DNA from: Candidatus Thioglobus sp.
Lineage (GTDB): Bacteria; Pseudomonadota; Gammaproteobacteria; PS1; Pseudothioglobaceae
Assembly: GCF_028599055.1 (NCBI RefSeq)
Contig: NZ_JAQRMS010000002.1
Span: 1 to 40,963 of the forward strand
Reading direction: 5' to 3'
Length of the DNA stretch: 40,963 nucleotides
Shown here: piece after piece, positions 1 to 7,957 of the stretch
Layout of the letters: each line of letters begins with the position of its first letter
How positions within the stretch are numbered: position 1 is the first letter of the stretch
Program-made: the position numbers and the translations under genes
Notes under the pieces: model-generated
Database searches by the model: none
What the model was told of the DNA's origin: nothing
The model's input: only the letters and a program-made list of their open reading frames with translations

Positions 1-1083
1 AATGGTAATACGATTAATATAGACTTTTTTATTGAGTGCAACATCAATGGTTAAGCTGATCACGTGAGATTCTTTATTTTCAGTGGTTATCGGGTTAATT
101 TTGGCAAATGCATAACCCTGATCAGCAAACACGTCAGTGATGACCTGAATACTTTCAATAACCTTTTTACGCTCAAAGGTATCGCCTGAATTAATAGTCA
201 ATAATTCATTCAAGGTTTCTATGGATTGATTAAGCAACTCACCGGTAAAGCTAATATCACCAATTTTATACTGCGCACCTTCGCTAATCTGGATATCAAT
301 ATCAATATTTTGCTTATCATCAGATAAGGCAGTTTGGATCTTATTAACTTTAAAATCTAAATAGCCTGAATTGACGTATAGAGATTTCATCGCCTCCACA
401 CCCGCATCAAGCGCCACTTTAGAAAAATGATCTTTTTCAGTAAAGTAGTTCATTAAAAAGAAATCAGCCTCACCAATATCAAACAAATCAAGTAAGTCAT
501 CTTCGTCATGGATATTACCACCAGAGATTTTCATTGAAGTAATTCTAGCCACTTCACCTTCTTGAACATCAAGTTCAATACCCACTCTATTTTGAGCATC
601 TACTTCGATTTTTTGACTAATATTAATGCCGTAATAACCTTTAGAAATATAAGAAGCCTCAAGTTGCGTGATTAATTTATCAAGCTGTCTTTTGTTGAAA
701 ATCTTACCTTGAGACAAATCCATATTTTTAAGGATTTGAGTTAATGCTTCTTCATCAATCACTTTGTCAGAATAATTAAGCACATCAACATATTTAATGT
801 GAGGGTTTTCCGTTAGAACAATTTTTAAAATTTGATCATCTTGTGAAACCTCAATATCTTTAAAAAAACTGGTCTTGTATAAGTCGCGAATGATTTGTCC
901 AGACACTTGATTGTTGTAATCATCACCAGTTTCAACTGGCAGGTAGCTTAATACTGTGCCTCGTGAAATGGAGTCTAAGCCTAAGATTTCAATACTTTTA
1001 ATAGGATCAGCAAAAGCAACTGAAGAGCCAAAAAGACTGGCGGAAACTAATAATTGAAGGGCGGTTTTTTTCATAATATTCAT
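1..1083 (-). CDS. bamA: Outer membrane protein assembly factor BamA (N-terminal part, cut by window edge)
   Basis: I translated this from the reverse strand; it is absent from the ORF track because it runs off the left edge. It gives 361 residues of open frame. The product begins with a signal peptide (MKKTALQLL...VAFA, cleaved before DP), then about four and a bit POTRA-like repeats with typical pieces such as GYxxxxI and EGAQYKIGDI. The C-terminal beta barrel lies outside the window. BamA inserts beta-barrel proteins into the outer membrane. The start is either the ATG at 1083 (MNIMKKT) or the ATG at 1074 (MKKT); neither has a clear Shine-Dalgarno. Only 4 bp separate it from the rseP stop, so it is likely co-transcribed, as in the rseP-bamA order of enterobacteria. 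Confidence 0.93.
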   Translation of the reverse strand, partial: MNIMKKTALQLLVSASLFGSSVAFADPIKSIEILGLDSISRGTVLSYLPVETGDDYNNQVSGQIIRDLYKTSFFKDIEVSQDDQILKIVLTENPHIKYVDVLNYSDKVIDEEALTQILKNMDLSQGKIFNKRQLDKLITQLEASYISKGYYGINISQKIEVDAQNRVGIELDVQEGEVARITSMKISGGNIHDEDDLLDLFDIGEADFFLMNYFTEKDHFSKVALDAGVEAMKSLYVNSGYLDFKVNKIQTALSDDKQNIDIDIQISEGAQYKIGDISFTGELLNQSIETLNELLTINSGDTFERKKVIESIQVITDVFADQGYAFAKINPITTENKESHVISLTIDVALNKKVYINRITI

Positions 1084-1087
1084 TCGA

Positions 1088-2425
1088 TTACAATAAGCGT
1101 ATTAAGTCATTATACAGCGCAACAAGCGTTAATGACAAAATAACAAACAGGCCAAATTTGGCAAAAAATTGCTGTACCGTGTCGGAGACAGCAGAACCTT
1201 TGATCATTTCAATTAAATAAAAGAATAGGTGTCCACCATCTAATAGGGGGATTGGCAGCAAATTTAACAACCCTAAGCCGATACTAATTAAGGCTAAAAA
1301 AGACAAAAACGGGGTTAGACCAACCTCGGCACTCTTGCCTGCATAATTGGCAATACTGACTGGCCCGCTGATTTGATCAATCGACGCCTCACCCACAATC
1401 ATTTTCTTAATCATTTTCAAGTTGAGTAGTGTTAATTGGTAAACCTTGTCAGTTGCAGCAAATAGTGCATCTATCGGATTTTTTTGAATCAACACCTGCC
1501 AATCTTTTAAATATTGATCGGGCAAGCGCACACTCACACCAGCTTTTGGCGTATCACCAATTAACCTAGGAGTTAGAATTAAAACGAGTAGTTGGTCGTT
1601 GCGATTAACTTTTAGTTCAATCGGTTTAATAGGCTTGTGCTGAATAATTTTTACAAAATCTTGCCAATGATTTATAGTGCTAGCATTGGCTTGAACAATA
1701 AGATCTCCCGTTTGTAAACCAGCCTTATGAGCGGCTGAATTCGGTGAAACTTGATCGATAACAGCAGGAATGCTTGGTGTGTCAAACTCAAAACCCAAGT
1801 AATGATTAATACCTTGTTCAGGATTGGCTAAAAAATCATCAGATAAGTGCAGCTCATGTGTTGTTAAATTTGATTGTAATGAGCGTGTTTGAATGGTTAG
1901 TGGCTGCTCATCAATAGCCTGGACAAACTGCATAGAAAAATCGGCAATACTAGGTGTTGGTGACCTGTTAACAGATAATAATTCATCACCCACTTCAATA
2001 CCAGATTGAGCAAATACACCTAACGGTGTTGTACTACCAACTACTGGCCTTACACCAGTTACGCCCATAATAAAGATTAGCGTGTAGAGTAAAATGGCAA
2101 GTAAGAAATTAGCAATAGGGCCCGCGGCAACGATAGCAAAACGTTGATAAACAGACTTTTGGTTAAAGGCGCGATGTCGCTCAGATTGGTCAACGCTCGC
2201 CTCACGCTCATCCAGCATCTTAACAAAACCACCCAACGGAATTGCACACAGAGTAAATTCCGTTTCACCTCGCTTGAATGATTTGATCACCTTACCGAAG
2301 CCAACAGAAAATCTTAAAATTTTAACGTCGAATTGTTTAGCGACCCAATAGTGACCATACTCATGAATGGTGACCAAAACGCCAATAGTGAGCGCAAAAG
2401 ACAGTAGGGCAGTTAAAAAACCCAT
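1088..2425 (-). CDS. rseP: RseP site-2 intramembrane zinc metalloprotease
   Basis: The 445-residue product matches the usual length of RseP (about 450). The zinc-binding HEYGH motif is at residues 21-25 in the first transmembrane helix, and the partner LDGGH motif is near residues 395-399. Two PDZ-like segments lie between them (the second around PNSAAHKAGLQTGD). In the family, RseP cuts the anti-sigma factor RseA after DegS to release sigma-E, and it also clears remnant signal peptides from the inner membrane. It sits between a DUF971 gene (6 bp upstream) and bamA (4 bp downstream), so envelope stress proteolysis and outer-membrane assembly are likely in one transcript. The cdsA and uppS genes that precede rseP in E. 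coli are absent here. Confidence 0.96.
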   Translation of the reverse strand: MGFLTALLSFALTIGVLVTIHEYGHYWVAKQFDVKILRFSVGFGKVIKSFKRGETEFTLCAIPLGGFVKMLDEREASVDQSERHRAFNQKSVYQRFAIVAAGPIANFLLAILLYTLIFIMGVTGVRPVVGSTTPLGVFAQSGIEVGDELLSVNRSPTPSIADFSMQFVQAIDEQPLTIQTRSLQSNLTTHELHLSDDFLANPEQGINHYLGFEFDTPSIPAVIDQVSPNSAAHKAGLQTGDLIVQANASTINHWQDFVKIIQHKPIKPIELKVNRNDQLLVLILTPRLIGDTPKAGVSVRLPDQYLKDWQVLIQKNPIDALFAATDKVYQLTLLNLKMIKKMIVGEASIDQISGPVSIANYAGKSAEVGLTPFLSFLALISIGLGLLNLLPIPLLDGGHLFFYLIEMIKGSAVSDTVQQFFAKFGLFVILSLTLVALYNDLIRLL

Positions 2426-2431
2426 GTTATT

Positions 2432-2785
2432 TTATAACTGTGAGTGCGTGTGTCCTGCCTCTTTAAGTCTTGCTAGGTAGTTTGACCACAACTCATCTTT
2501 GCTCATGGCTAGTTTGTATAAGTGCTCCCAAGAGTAAATACCACTATCGTGACCATCATTAAAAAATAAAATAATCGCATAATTACCGGTTGGCTCAATG
2601 CGATCAATTTTGACGTTTTCTTTATCGAGTTGCAGGGTTTCTTGACCTGGCCCATGTCCAACCACTTCAGCAGATGGTGAGTAGACTCTTAAAAATTCAG
2701 TAGGTAGTGGGTAATCAATACCGTTAAAAGTTAGCGTTAATACGTTTTTGTCTTTATTAAGAGTGATATTGCTTGGTGTTTGCAT
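2432..2785 (-). CDS. DUF971 family protein (gamma-butyrobetaine hydroxylase N-terminal-like domain)
   Basis: This 117-residue protein is a single DUF971 domain. Recognisable pieces are LRVYSPSAEV near residue 33, GNYAI near 67 and the DGHDSGIYSWEHLY stretch near 77-90. The same fold is found at the N-terminus of gamma-butyrobetaine dioxygenases, but stand-alone bacterial copies have no firmly known function, and none of the catalytic dioxygenase domain is present here. It contains no cysteine. It is the first gene of a likely operon with rseP and bamA, with a 6 bp gap to rseP. It faces dapF across a 93 bp divergent region up to the chosen dapF start. Confidence 0.85.
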   Translation of the reverse strand: MQTPSNITLNKDKNVLTLTFNGIDYPLPTEFLRVYSPSAEVVGHGPGQETLQLDKENVKIDRIEPTGNYAIILFFNDGHDSGIYSWEHLYKLAMSKDELWSNYLARLKEAGHTHSQL

Positions 2786-2878
2786 GGGATATTTTTGTGT
2801 ATAAAAGTTTGCATATTTTATCAGAACTAAGGTTTTTATTAACCTTTAGCTTTATAAGTGGATAAAATGAAGCGCATG

Positions 2879-3691
2879 ATGATTCAATTTACAAAAATGC
2901 ATGGGCTTGGCAATGACTTTATGGTGATTGACAATACTCGTAGCGATATTCAACTAACTACCGAGCAAATTGTTAATTGGTCGGATCGACATTTTGGTGT
3001 TGGTTTTGATCAACTGCTTATGGTTGAATCAAGCGATTCTGCTAAGGTAGATTTTCGCTATATTATTTATAATGCTGACGGTTCAGAAGTTGAGCAATGT
3101 GGTAACGGTGCACGCTGTTTTGCGCGCTTTGTACGAGAAAAAGGCTTAAGCACAAACAACCCGATTGTCGTTGAAACACACACGGGCTTAATCACCTTAA
3201 CCATTAATCCGGATAACTCGGTAAAAATTGATATGGGTGCGCCACATTTTAGCCCCAATAACATCCCTTTATTATTACCTGAAGTGCAGGCAACTTATCA
3301 AATTGAAGGCTTTGAAATGGGTGTTGTATCCATGGGAAATCCGCATTGTGTCATGATTGTTGATGATGTAACCAATATGGAGATTGAGTCAATTGCTTTA
3401 ACCATACAGGCAAGTGATTTATTACCCAATCAGGCTAATATTGGCTTTATGCAAATTCTTAATCGATCAGAGATTAAATTGCGTGTGTACGAGCGTGGCG
3501 CAGGTGAAACACTAGCTTGTGGCAGTGGTGCGTGTGCTGCTGTTGTGCACGGCATTGAACAAGGCTTGTTAGATTCTACAGTGAGCGCACATCTAACAGG
3601 CGGTGACGCTTTAATTAGCTACCAATCAGGTGGCTCGGTATTTTTGTCAGGCCCAGCTGAATTTGTGTTTGAAGGTCAAGTAAAAGGCTAG
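2879..3691 (+). CDS. dapF: Diaminopimelate epimerase DapF
   Basis: This enzyme interconverts LL- and meso-diaminopimelate, the last step before lysine and a murein precursor. The two catalytic cysteines are visible: Cys74 in EQCGNGARC and Cys214 in TLACGSGAC. The N-terminus [14 protein letters not shown] matches the family start, so I place the start at the ATG at 2879, giving 270 residues against about 274 in E. coli. The ORF track begins at an upstream GTG (2858) that would add seven residues not expected in the family; in-frame ATGs at 2867 and 2876 are also possible. The gene is transcribed alone, divergent from DUF971 and convergent with apaH, sharing a CTAG where both stop codons lie. 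Confidence 0.95.
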   Translation: MIQFTKMHGLGNDFMVIDNTRSDIQLTTEQIVNWSDRHFGVGFDQLLMVESSDSAKVDFRYIIYNADGSEVEQCGNGARCFARFVREKGLSTNNPIVVETHTGLITLTINPDNSVKIDMGAPHFSPNNIPLLLPEVQATYQIEGFEMGVVSMGNPHCVMIVDDVTNMEIESIALTIQASDLLPNQANIGFMQILNRSEIKLRVYERGAGETLACGSGACAAVVHGIEQGLLDSTVSAHLTGGDALISYQSGGSVFLSGPAEFVFEGQVKG

Positions 3692-4485
3692 CAACTCACT
3701 GAAAACACTTGCTTATCTGATAGTCTGATTGCACTTAATTGACCACCCCAAACACAGCCGTGATCCATTGGGTAAATGTGCGAGTGACGAACATTTTTTA
3801 AAGTTGACCAATGCCCAAAGAAAATATCAGTATCTTTTAATGCACGATCTTTGTGCTCAAACCAAGCTTTAAATCCAGTTGGAGGATACTCAGCATCAAG
3901 CTTATGCTCAAACTCCAATGTGCCGTCAGATTGGCAAAAGCGCATACGCATTAACGCGTTAATTGTATAGCGACACTGATCAATTTCGCTTAATGCTTCA
4001 TGCCAAGTGTAGGGGTGGTTGTGATACATTTGGTTTAAAAAATTTCCCAAATTTTCAGATTGAAGCTGTTGATGCGCTTGTTGTGCTTGAGTGGTTAGCG
4101 TGTCCAAATCCCAATTTGGTGGAATACCTGCGTGTACCAACAATGCATCGTTGTGGTTAATTAATAATGGCTGCTGTATGAGAAACTCGAGCAATGAAGA
4201 GCTGTCTTTAGCCGTCAGAATATCCGTGAATGTATCTTTTTTATTGGGATTAATATCAGCAAACGCACAGGCCAATAGATGAAAATCATGATTGCCTAAT
4301 ACCATTGATGTATTGTCAGTATGCTCATGAATAAATCGTAGTGTATCAAGCGATTTATCACCACGATTAACCACATCACCCAGAAAAAATAACTGGTCTT
4401 TATCTAGTGAAAAGTTAATTTTTTTTAATAGTAGCTGCAAGGGGTCGTAACACCCTTGCACATCCCCAATTAAATAATCAGCCAT
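3688..4485 (-). CDS. apaH: Bis(5'-nucleosyl)-tetraphosphatase, symmetrical (ApaH)
   Basis: ApaH hydrolyses diadenosine tetraphosphate to two ADP, and in E. coli it also removes Np4A caps from RNA. The metallophosphoesterase motifs are all present: GDVQGCYD at residues 7-14, GDVVNRGD at 36-43 and GNHD at 64-67. The length of 265 residues is close to E. coli ApaH (about 280). It is the last gene of pdxA-rsmA-apaG-apaH. Its ATG overlaps the apaG stop in a TAATG junction, which suggests translational coupling. Its own stop overlaps the convergent dapF stop. Confidence 0.95.
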   Translation of the reverse strand: MADYLIGDVQGCYDPLQLLLKKINFSLDKDQLFFLGDVVNRGDKSLDTLRFIHEHTDNTSMVLGNHDFHLLACAFADINPNKKDTFTDILTAKDSSSLLEFLIQQPLLINHNDALLVHAGIPPNWDLDTLTTQAQQAHQQLQSENLGNFLNQMYHNHPYTWHEALSEIDQCRYTINALMRMRFCQSDGTLEFEHKLDAEYPPTGFKAWFEHKDRALKDTDIFFGHWSTLKNVRHSHIYPMDHGCVWGGQLSAIRLSDKQVFSVSC

Positions 4486-4856
4486 TAATGCAGTGTGTAA
4501 GGTTCGCTTAAAATAAACTCAGCAATTTCAGCATCAAAACGTTCGCCATCATCATTAATCATGCCGTAAGCGCCTTTCATAGTGCCTGTTGCAGTTTTAA
4601 TCACAGAGCCAGAGGTGTACTGGTAAGATTCCCCAGGATGAAGGTGTGGCTGCTGGCCAACAACACCTTCGCCAATCACTTCTTCCAGATGGCCTGTTTC
4701 GTCTTGAATCAGCCAACGTCTGGTTAACAATTGAGCGCCAACAGAGCCGTTGTTGGTTATCGTAATCGTATAGCTAAAAGTAAACTGACGATGCTCAGGA
4801 TGAGATTGATCCTGAATAAATCTTACATCGACTTTGATATTAATGTTGTTTTTCAT
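4485..4856 (-). CDS. apaG: ApaG domain protein
   Basis: A 123-residue protein from the ATG at 4856 (MKNNINIKVDVRFI), close to the 125 residues of E. coli ApaG. The ORF track starts at a TTG four codons earlier (4868), which I consider less likely. ApaG/DUF525 signatures include FSYTITITNNG near residue 29, LLTRRW near 43 and the PHLHPGESYQYTSG stretch. The fold is a fibronectin type III-like beta sandwich; its role is not settled, although it is constantly linked to ApaH. The first 17 nt overlap the end of rsmA, and the stop overlaps the apaH start. Confidence 0.93.
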   Translation of the reverse strand: MKNNINIKVDVRFIQDQSHPEHRQFTFSYTITITNNGSVGAQLLTRRWLIQDETGHLEEVIGEGVVGQQPHLHPGESYQYTSGSVIKTATGTMKGAYGMINDDGERFDAEIAEFILSEPYTLH

Positions 4857-5607
4857 AATCTTTAGCAAGGGTAATAAAGGTATCTACATCGAGCATTTCA
4901 GCACGTTGAGATAAATCAATTTGAGTTTGCTCTTGAGTTAATAATGATTTTAAACAATTTCTAAGGGTTTTTCTTCGGTGGGCAAAAGCAGCTTTAACTA
5001 CTTTTTCAAAAATAGCAATATTACCAACATTGCATTGTTTAAGCGGTGTTAGATAAACAATTGCTGAGTCAACTTTAGGCGCAGGATCAAACGATTCTGG
5101 CGGAACGATAAAGATCATTTCAACGTTAAAAAATGCCTGCATCATCACACTAAGTCGACCATAAATTTTAGAGTTGTGTTTGGCCACCATTCTTTCAACC
5201 ACTTCTTTTTGCAACATGAAAGTCATGTCAATAATTTTGTCTCGATTCTCTAATAAGTGAAACAAAATAGGTGAGGATATATTGTAAGGCAGATTGCCAA
5301 CTACGCGAATTGGTGGATTAAACTGATCTAAATCAAAATTAAGCGCATCACCTTCATTGATAATTAGATTCGGTTTGTTATAGTTGGCTAAAATTTGAAT
5401 TAAATCTCGATCAATTTCAATTACATTTAAGCGCCCAACCTTTTCCAATAGTGGCAGCGTCATCGCCCCTTGACCAGGGCCAATTTCTAATAAATTGTCA
5501 TCGACCTTAGGTGTAATGGTCGCAATAATTCGATCAATAATCTTTTCATCGGTTAAAAAGTTTTGGCCAAAGCGTTTACGCGCTTTATGAGGGGTGGATG
5601 TGGGCAT
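4840..5607 (-). CDS. rsmA: 16S rRNA adenine(1518)-N6/adenine(1519)-N6 dimethyltransferase RsmA (KsgA)
   Basis: RsmA dimethylates two adjacent adenines in the 3' terminal helix of 16S rRNA late in small-subunit assembly. The 255-residue product shows the family N-terminus KRFGQNFLTD, the SAM-binding motif LEIGPGQGAMT near residue 41 and the catalytic NLPYNISSPIL near residue 105. The C-terminal RRKTLRNCLK segment is also typical. Its ATG overlaps the pdxA stop (TAATG), and its end overlaps apaG. Confidence 0.96.
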   Translation of the reverse strand: MPTSTPHKARKRFGQNFLTDEKIIDRIIATITPKVDDNLLEIGPGQGAMTLPLLEKVGRLNVIEIDRDLIQILANYNKPNLIINEGDALNFDLDQFNPPIRVVGNLPYNISSPILFHLLENRDKIIDMTFMLQKEVVERMVAKHNSKIYGRLSVMMQAFFNVEMIFIVPPESFDPAPKVDSAIVYLTPLKQCNVGNIAIFEKVVKAAFAHRRKTLRNCLKSLLTQEQTQIDLSQRAEMLDVDTFITLAKDYEKQH

Positions 5608-6569
5608 TAATTAGCTGATTGATTAATGAAATGTTGAGCATATTCTAACGCAGTATTTAAACTACCAAGACTAATATTGCCAGAACCAGCTAATGGCAGG
5701 GCAGTTCCATGATCAACCGAAGTGCGAATAAAGGGCAGCCCCAGGGTGATATTAACCGCTTTTTTAAAGCCCAGTGTTTTTAAAACTGGCAAACCCTGAT
5801 CGTGATACATACTTAATACGCAATCAACACCCTGAAGCGCCTCGGGCGTGAAAGCGGTATCAGCAGGCACGCTGCCAACTAGATTTAACCCTTGAATATT
5901 TAATTGCTTAATCAAAGGGTTAATAATTTCAATCTCTTCCATGCCCAAACAGCCATCTTCCCCAGCGTGCGGATTAAGCCCGCAAACAACAATCTTAGGA
6001 TGCTTAACCCCATACATCTCAAGAGATTGATGAATAATGCGAATCACTTGCTCAAGTGATTGATGGGTAATATTACTAGCCACTTGAGACAGGGGTAGAT
6101 GTGTTGTGGCTAGCGCAACTCTAAGACCTTTTGTGGCCAGCATCATTACTGTTTTATCTACTTGCGAACGCGCGGCTAAATATTCAGTGTGCCCAGTAAA
6201 ACCAGGATTAACATGATTGATAACGCCTTTATGAATTGGGCCAGTAACCAAAGCGTCACAGCGTTGGTTTAGGCAGTAATCAGTTGCAACATCCAAGGTG
6301 TTTAAGACATACTGTGCATTCTCAGTATTCAATACACCTGTCTTAACTTTACCTGGCGCCTTAATTGGATAAACGCACAATTGTTGCACATTATTCACTT
6401 GATCAGATTCAACAATTTTAAGAGGCAAATTTAATTGCTTTGCGCGCGTTAATAAAATATCCGGATCAGCAAAAATCAGCAAATTATCCGTTGATTTTTT
6501 TTGAGCATGAATAATGGCTAAATCAGGGCCAATTCCAGCAGGCTCTCCAGGGGTAAATGCAATCGTCAT
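5607..6569 (-). CDS. pdxA: 4-hydroxythreonine-4-phosphate dehydrogenase PdxA
   Basis: PdxA oxidises 4-phosphohydroxy-L-threonine in the DXP-dependent pyridoxal phosphate pathway. The product has 320 residues (E. coli 329) and keeps the three metal-binding histidine contexts: FTGHTEYLA, LNPHAGEDG and MYHDQGLP. The start MTIAFTPGEPAGIGPDL is the family N-terminus. It is the first gene of pdxA-rsmA-apaG-apaH. In E. coli this group continues directly from lptD-surA, but here lptD-surA lies about 12 kb away with rlmB, so the ancestral cluster is split. Confidence 0.96.
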   Translation of the reverse strand: MTIAFTPGEPAGIGPDLAIIHAQKKSTDNLLIFADPDILLTRAKQLNLPLKIVESDQVNNVQQLCVYPIKAPGKVKTGVLNTENAQYVLNTLDVATDYCLNQRCDALVTGPIHKGVINHVNPGFTGHTEYLAARSQVDKTVMMLATKGLRVALATTHLPLSQVASNITHQSLEQVIRIIHQSLEMYGVKHPKIVVCGLNPHAGEDGCLGMEEIEIINPLIKQLNIQGLNLVGSVPADTAFTPEALQGVDCVLSMYHDQGLPVLKTLGFKKAVNITLGLPFIRTSVDHGTALPLAGSGNISLGSLNTALEYAQHFINQSAN

Positions 6570-6798
6570 TAAGGGTTAAAAGTTTTGTAAAAATATCATA
6601 TATTATAGTGCCAATATATAATAAATTTTTTATATAGTTAAATAAAAATAATAATTAAATTTATAATTAAAAATCAACAAGTTATAAATCAATAAAAAAG
6701 ATAGTTTGTTATTTAAAATAAATAATAAACATAAGTCAAATTAATCATATAAAATTCCGATTAATAATATATTTCTAAAATCTAAAAACAGGTTAACT
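6570..6798. promoter_or_regulatory. AT-rich divergent intergenic region between pdxA and the RND efflux genes
   Basis: This 229 bp stretch is the longest non-coding segment in the window and is extremely A/T rich. It contains no plausible ORF or RNA gene. It must carry the promoters of the pdxA operon (minus) and of the RND operon (plus). An AGG 6 nt before the ATG at 6799 is a reasonable ribosome binding site for the adaptor gene. No clear operator palindrome or regulator gene was seen next to it. Confidence 0.6.
6602..6607 (-). promoter_or_regulatory. pdxA: Candidate -10 element for the pdxA operon
   Basis: On the minus strand this reads TATAAT, a perfect sigma-70 -10 hexamer, 32 bp upstream of the pdxA ATG, giving a predicted leader of about 25 nt. 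No good -35 hexamer lies 16-18 bp upstream; the sequence there is A-rich. In such an AT-rich region a TATAAT can occur by chance. Confidence 0.3.
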
Positions 6799-7947
6799 AT
6801 GAGCTCTACACTTACCCCTTTAGTCGCATCCGTTTTACTCGTATTTTCCCTGCCATCTCAGGCTCAAATACTTAATCAAAATGCCAATAGCTTTGAGTCG
6901 GTTTATAATATTCAAACCATCAGCGGTATGTCACTTGATAAACGTGCTTTATTGGGCGGCTCAGTAATCTCCTCATCTCAAGTTAATTTATCTGCGCAAG
7001 TGTCAGGCGATGTATTAAGTGTTGGCGGCAGAGAAGGCGACATGTTTAAAACAGGCGCGGTGCTAGTTACCTTAGAGCAAGACTCCATTCAAGCGCAGCG
7101 TGATTCGGCTTATGCTGAAATTGCCTCTGCCAACGAAGCACTTAGAAATGCTGGTGTTCAATATTCACAATCAATTGTCTCTCCAAATGGCGGCGGTATG
7201 CTGGGTGGTGTTCCGGGCATGTTCTCAATGTTTACTGACCCGATGCTGAAAATGAGCGGCCAAGGTAATCCTGAATTTGACAAGTTTGCCAATAGAACTT
7301 CAAGATATACCGCCTATCAACAAGCTAAAAACAAGCTAACACAAGCTGAAAATAACCTTAAACAAATCGAATCGCGCTTAAAAGATGCAAACATTACTGC
7401 GCCATTTGACGGTGTTATTGTTGGCAAAGAAATTAATGAAGGTGACATTGTTCAGCCAGGGCAAACACTACTAAAATTTGCCAACATTAAAGATCTTCAG
7501 GTTGAAGTGAACATTCCATCAAGATTGGTAAGAAGCTTGAAGCTTAATACTGATTATCGTATTAAGCTTGATATTGCCAATATTGTAGTGGAAGCTAAGC
7601 TATCTCAAATCTATCCGATTGCTGATAATGCGAAACACAGTGTTAAAGTGAAGTTTGACTTACCGGCCAATGTGCCAGTATTACCAGGTGCTTATGCAGA
7701 GGTTGAAATTTTTGAAACTGATTCAGGTGTACTAACACCAATTGTGCCAGAGTCTGCCATTATGTGGCGCTCATCACTACCAAGTGTATTTGTTATTAAC
7801 CCATTAACGAACAAAACTGAACTACGCTTTGTGCGCCTAGGGGAGCAGGTGGGCAAAAACAAAAAGAGTGTTTTATCGGGGTTAAAAATTGGCGAAAAAA
7901 TTGTCGCCAATCCAAATATCTTAATGATTTCAGGAATGAGTATCTAA
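6799..7947 (+). CDS. RND efflux periplasmic adaptor subunit (HlyD/AcrA family)
   Basis: A 382-residue membrane fusion protein. A signal peptide (about residues 1-22, ending PSQA) precedes a split biotinyl-lipoyl-like domain: the first half around residues 60-92 (SAQVSGDVLSVGGREGD) and the second around 199-227 (APFDGVIVGKEINEGDIV). Between them is an alpha-helical hairpin (about 94-195). A beta-barrel domain follows (about 232-305), then a membrane-proximal domain. There is no lipobox cysteine, unlike AcrA. The hairpin tip (about 128-160) is rich in glycine and methionine. It is followed 10 bp later by the pump gene. The substrate is unknown and no TolC-like gene lies in the window. Confidence 0.9.
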   Translation: MSSTLTPLVASVLLVFSLPSQAQILNQNANSFESVYNIQTISGMSLDKRALLGGSVISSSQVNLSAQVSGDVLSVGGREGDMFKTGAVLVTLEQDSIQAQRDSAYAEIASANEALRNAGVQYSQSIVSPNGGGMLGGVPGMFSMFTDPMLKMSGQGNPEFDKFANRTSRYTAYQQAKNKLTQAENNLKQIESRLKDANITAPFDGVIVGKEINEGDIVQPGQTLLKFANIKDLQVEVNIPSRLVRSLKLNTDYRIKLDIANIVVEAKLSQIYPIADNAKHSVKVKFDLPANVPVLPGAYAEVEIFETDSGVLTPIVPESAIMWRSSLPSVFVINPLTNKTELRFVRLGEQVGKNKKSVLSGLKIGEKIVANPNILMISGMSI

Positions 7948-7957
7948 TTGATTGATT

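Noticed and set aside
2827-2849. Imperfect inverted repeat (CTAAGGTT/AACCTTTAG) between DUF971 and dapF as a terminator or operator
   Set aside because: The stem is only six perfect pairs with a bulge, has no T tract, and lies in a divergent promoter region of high A/T content; chance is likely.
6602-6613. TGGCAC on the minus strand upstream of pdxA as a sigma-54 promoter
   Set aside because: The required TTGC-type element is missing at the right spacing; the next bases are TATAATATAT, which look like a sigma-70 -10 region instead.
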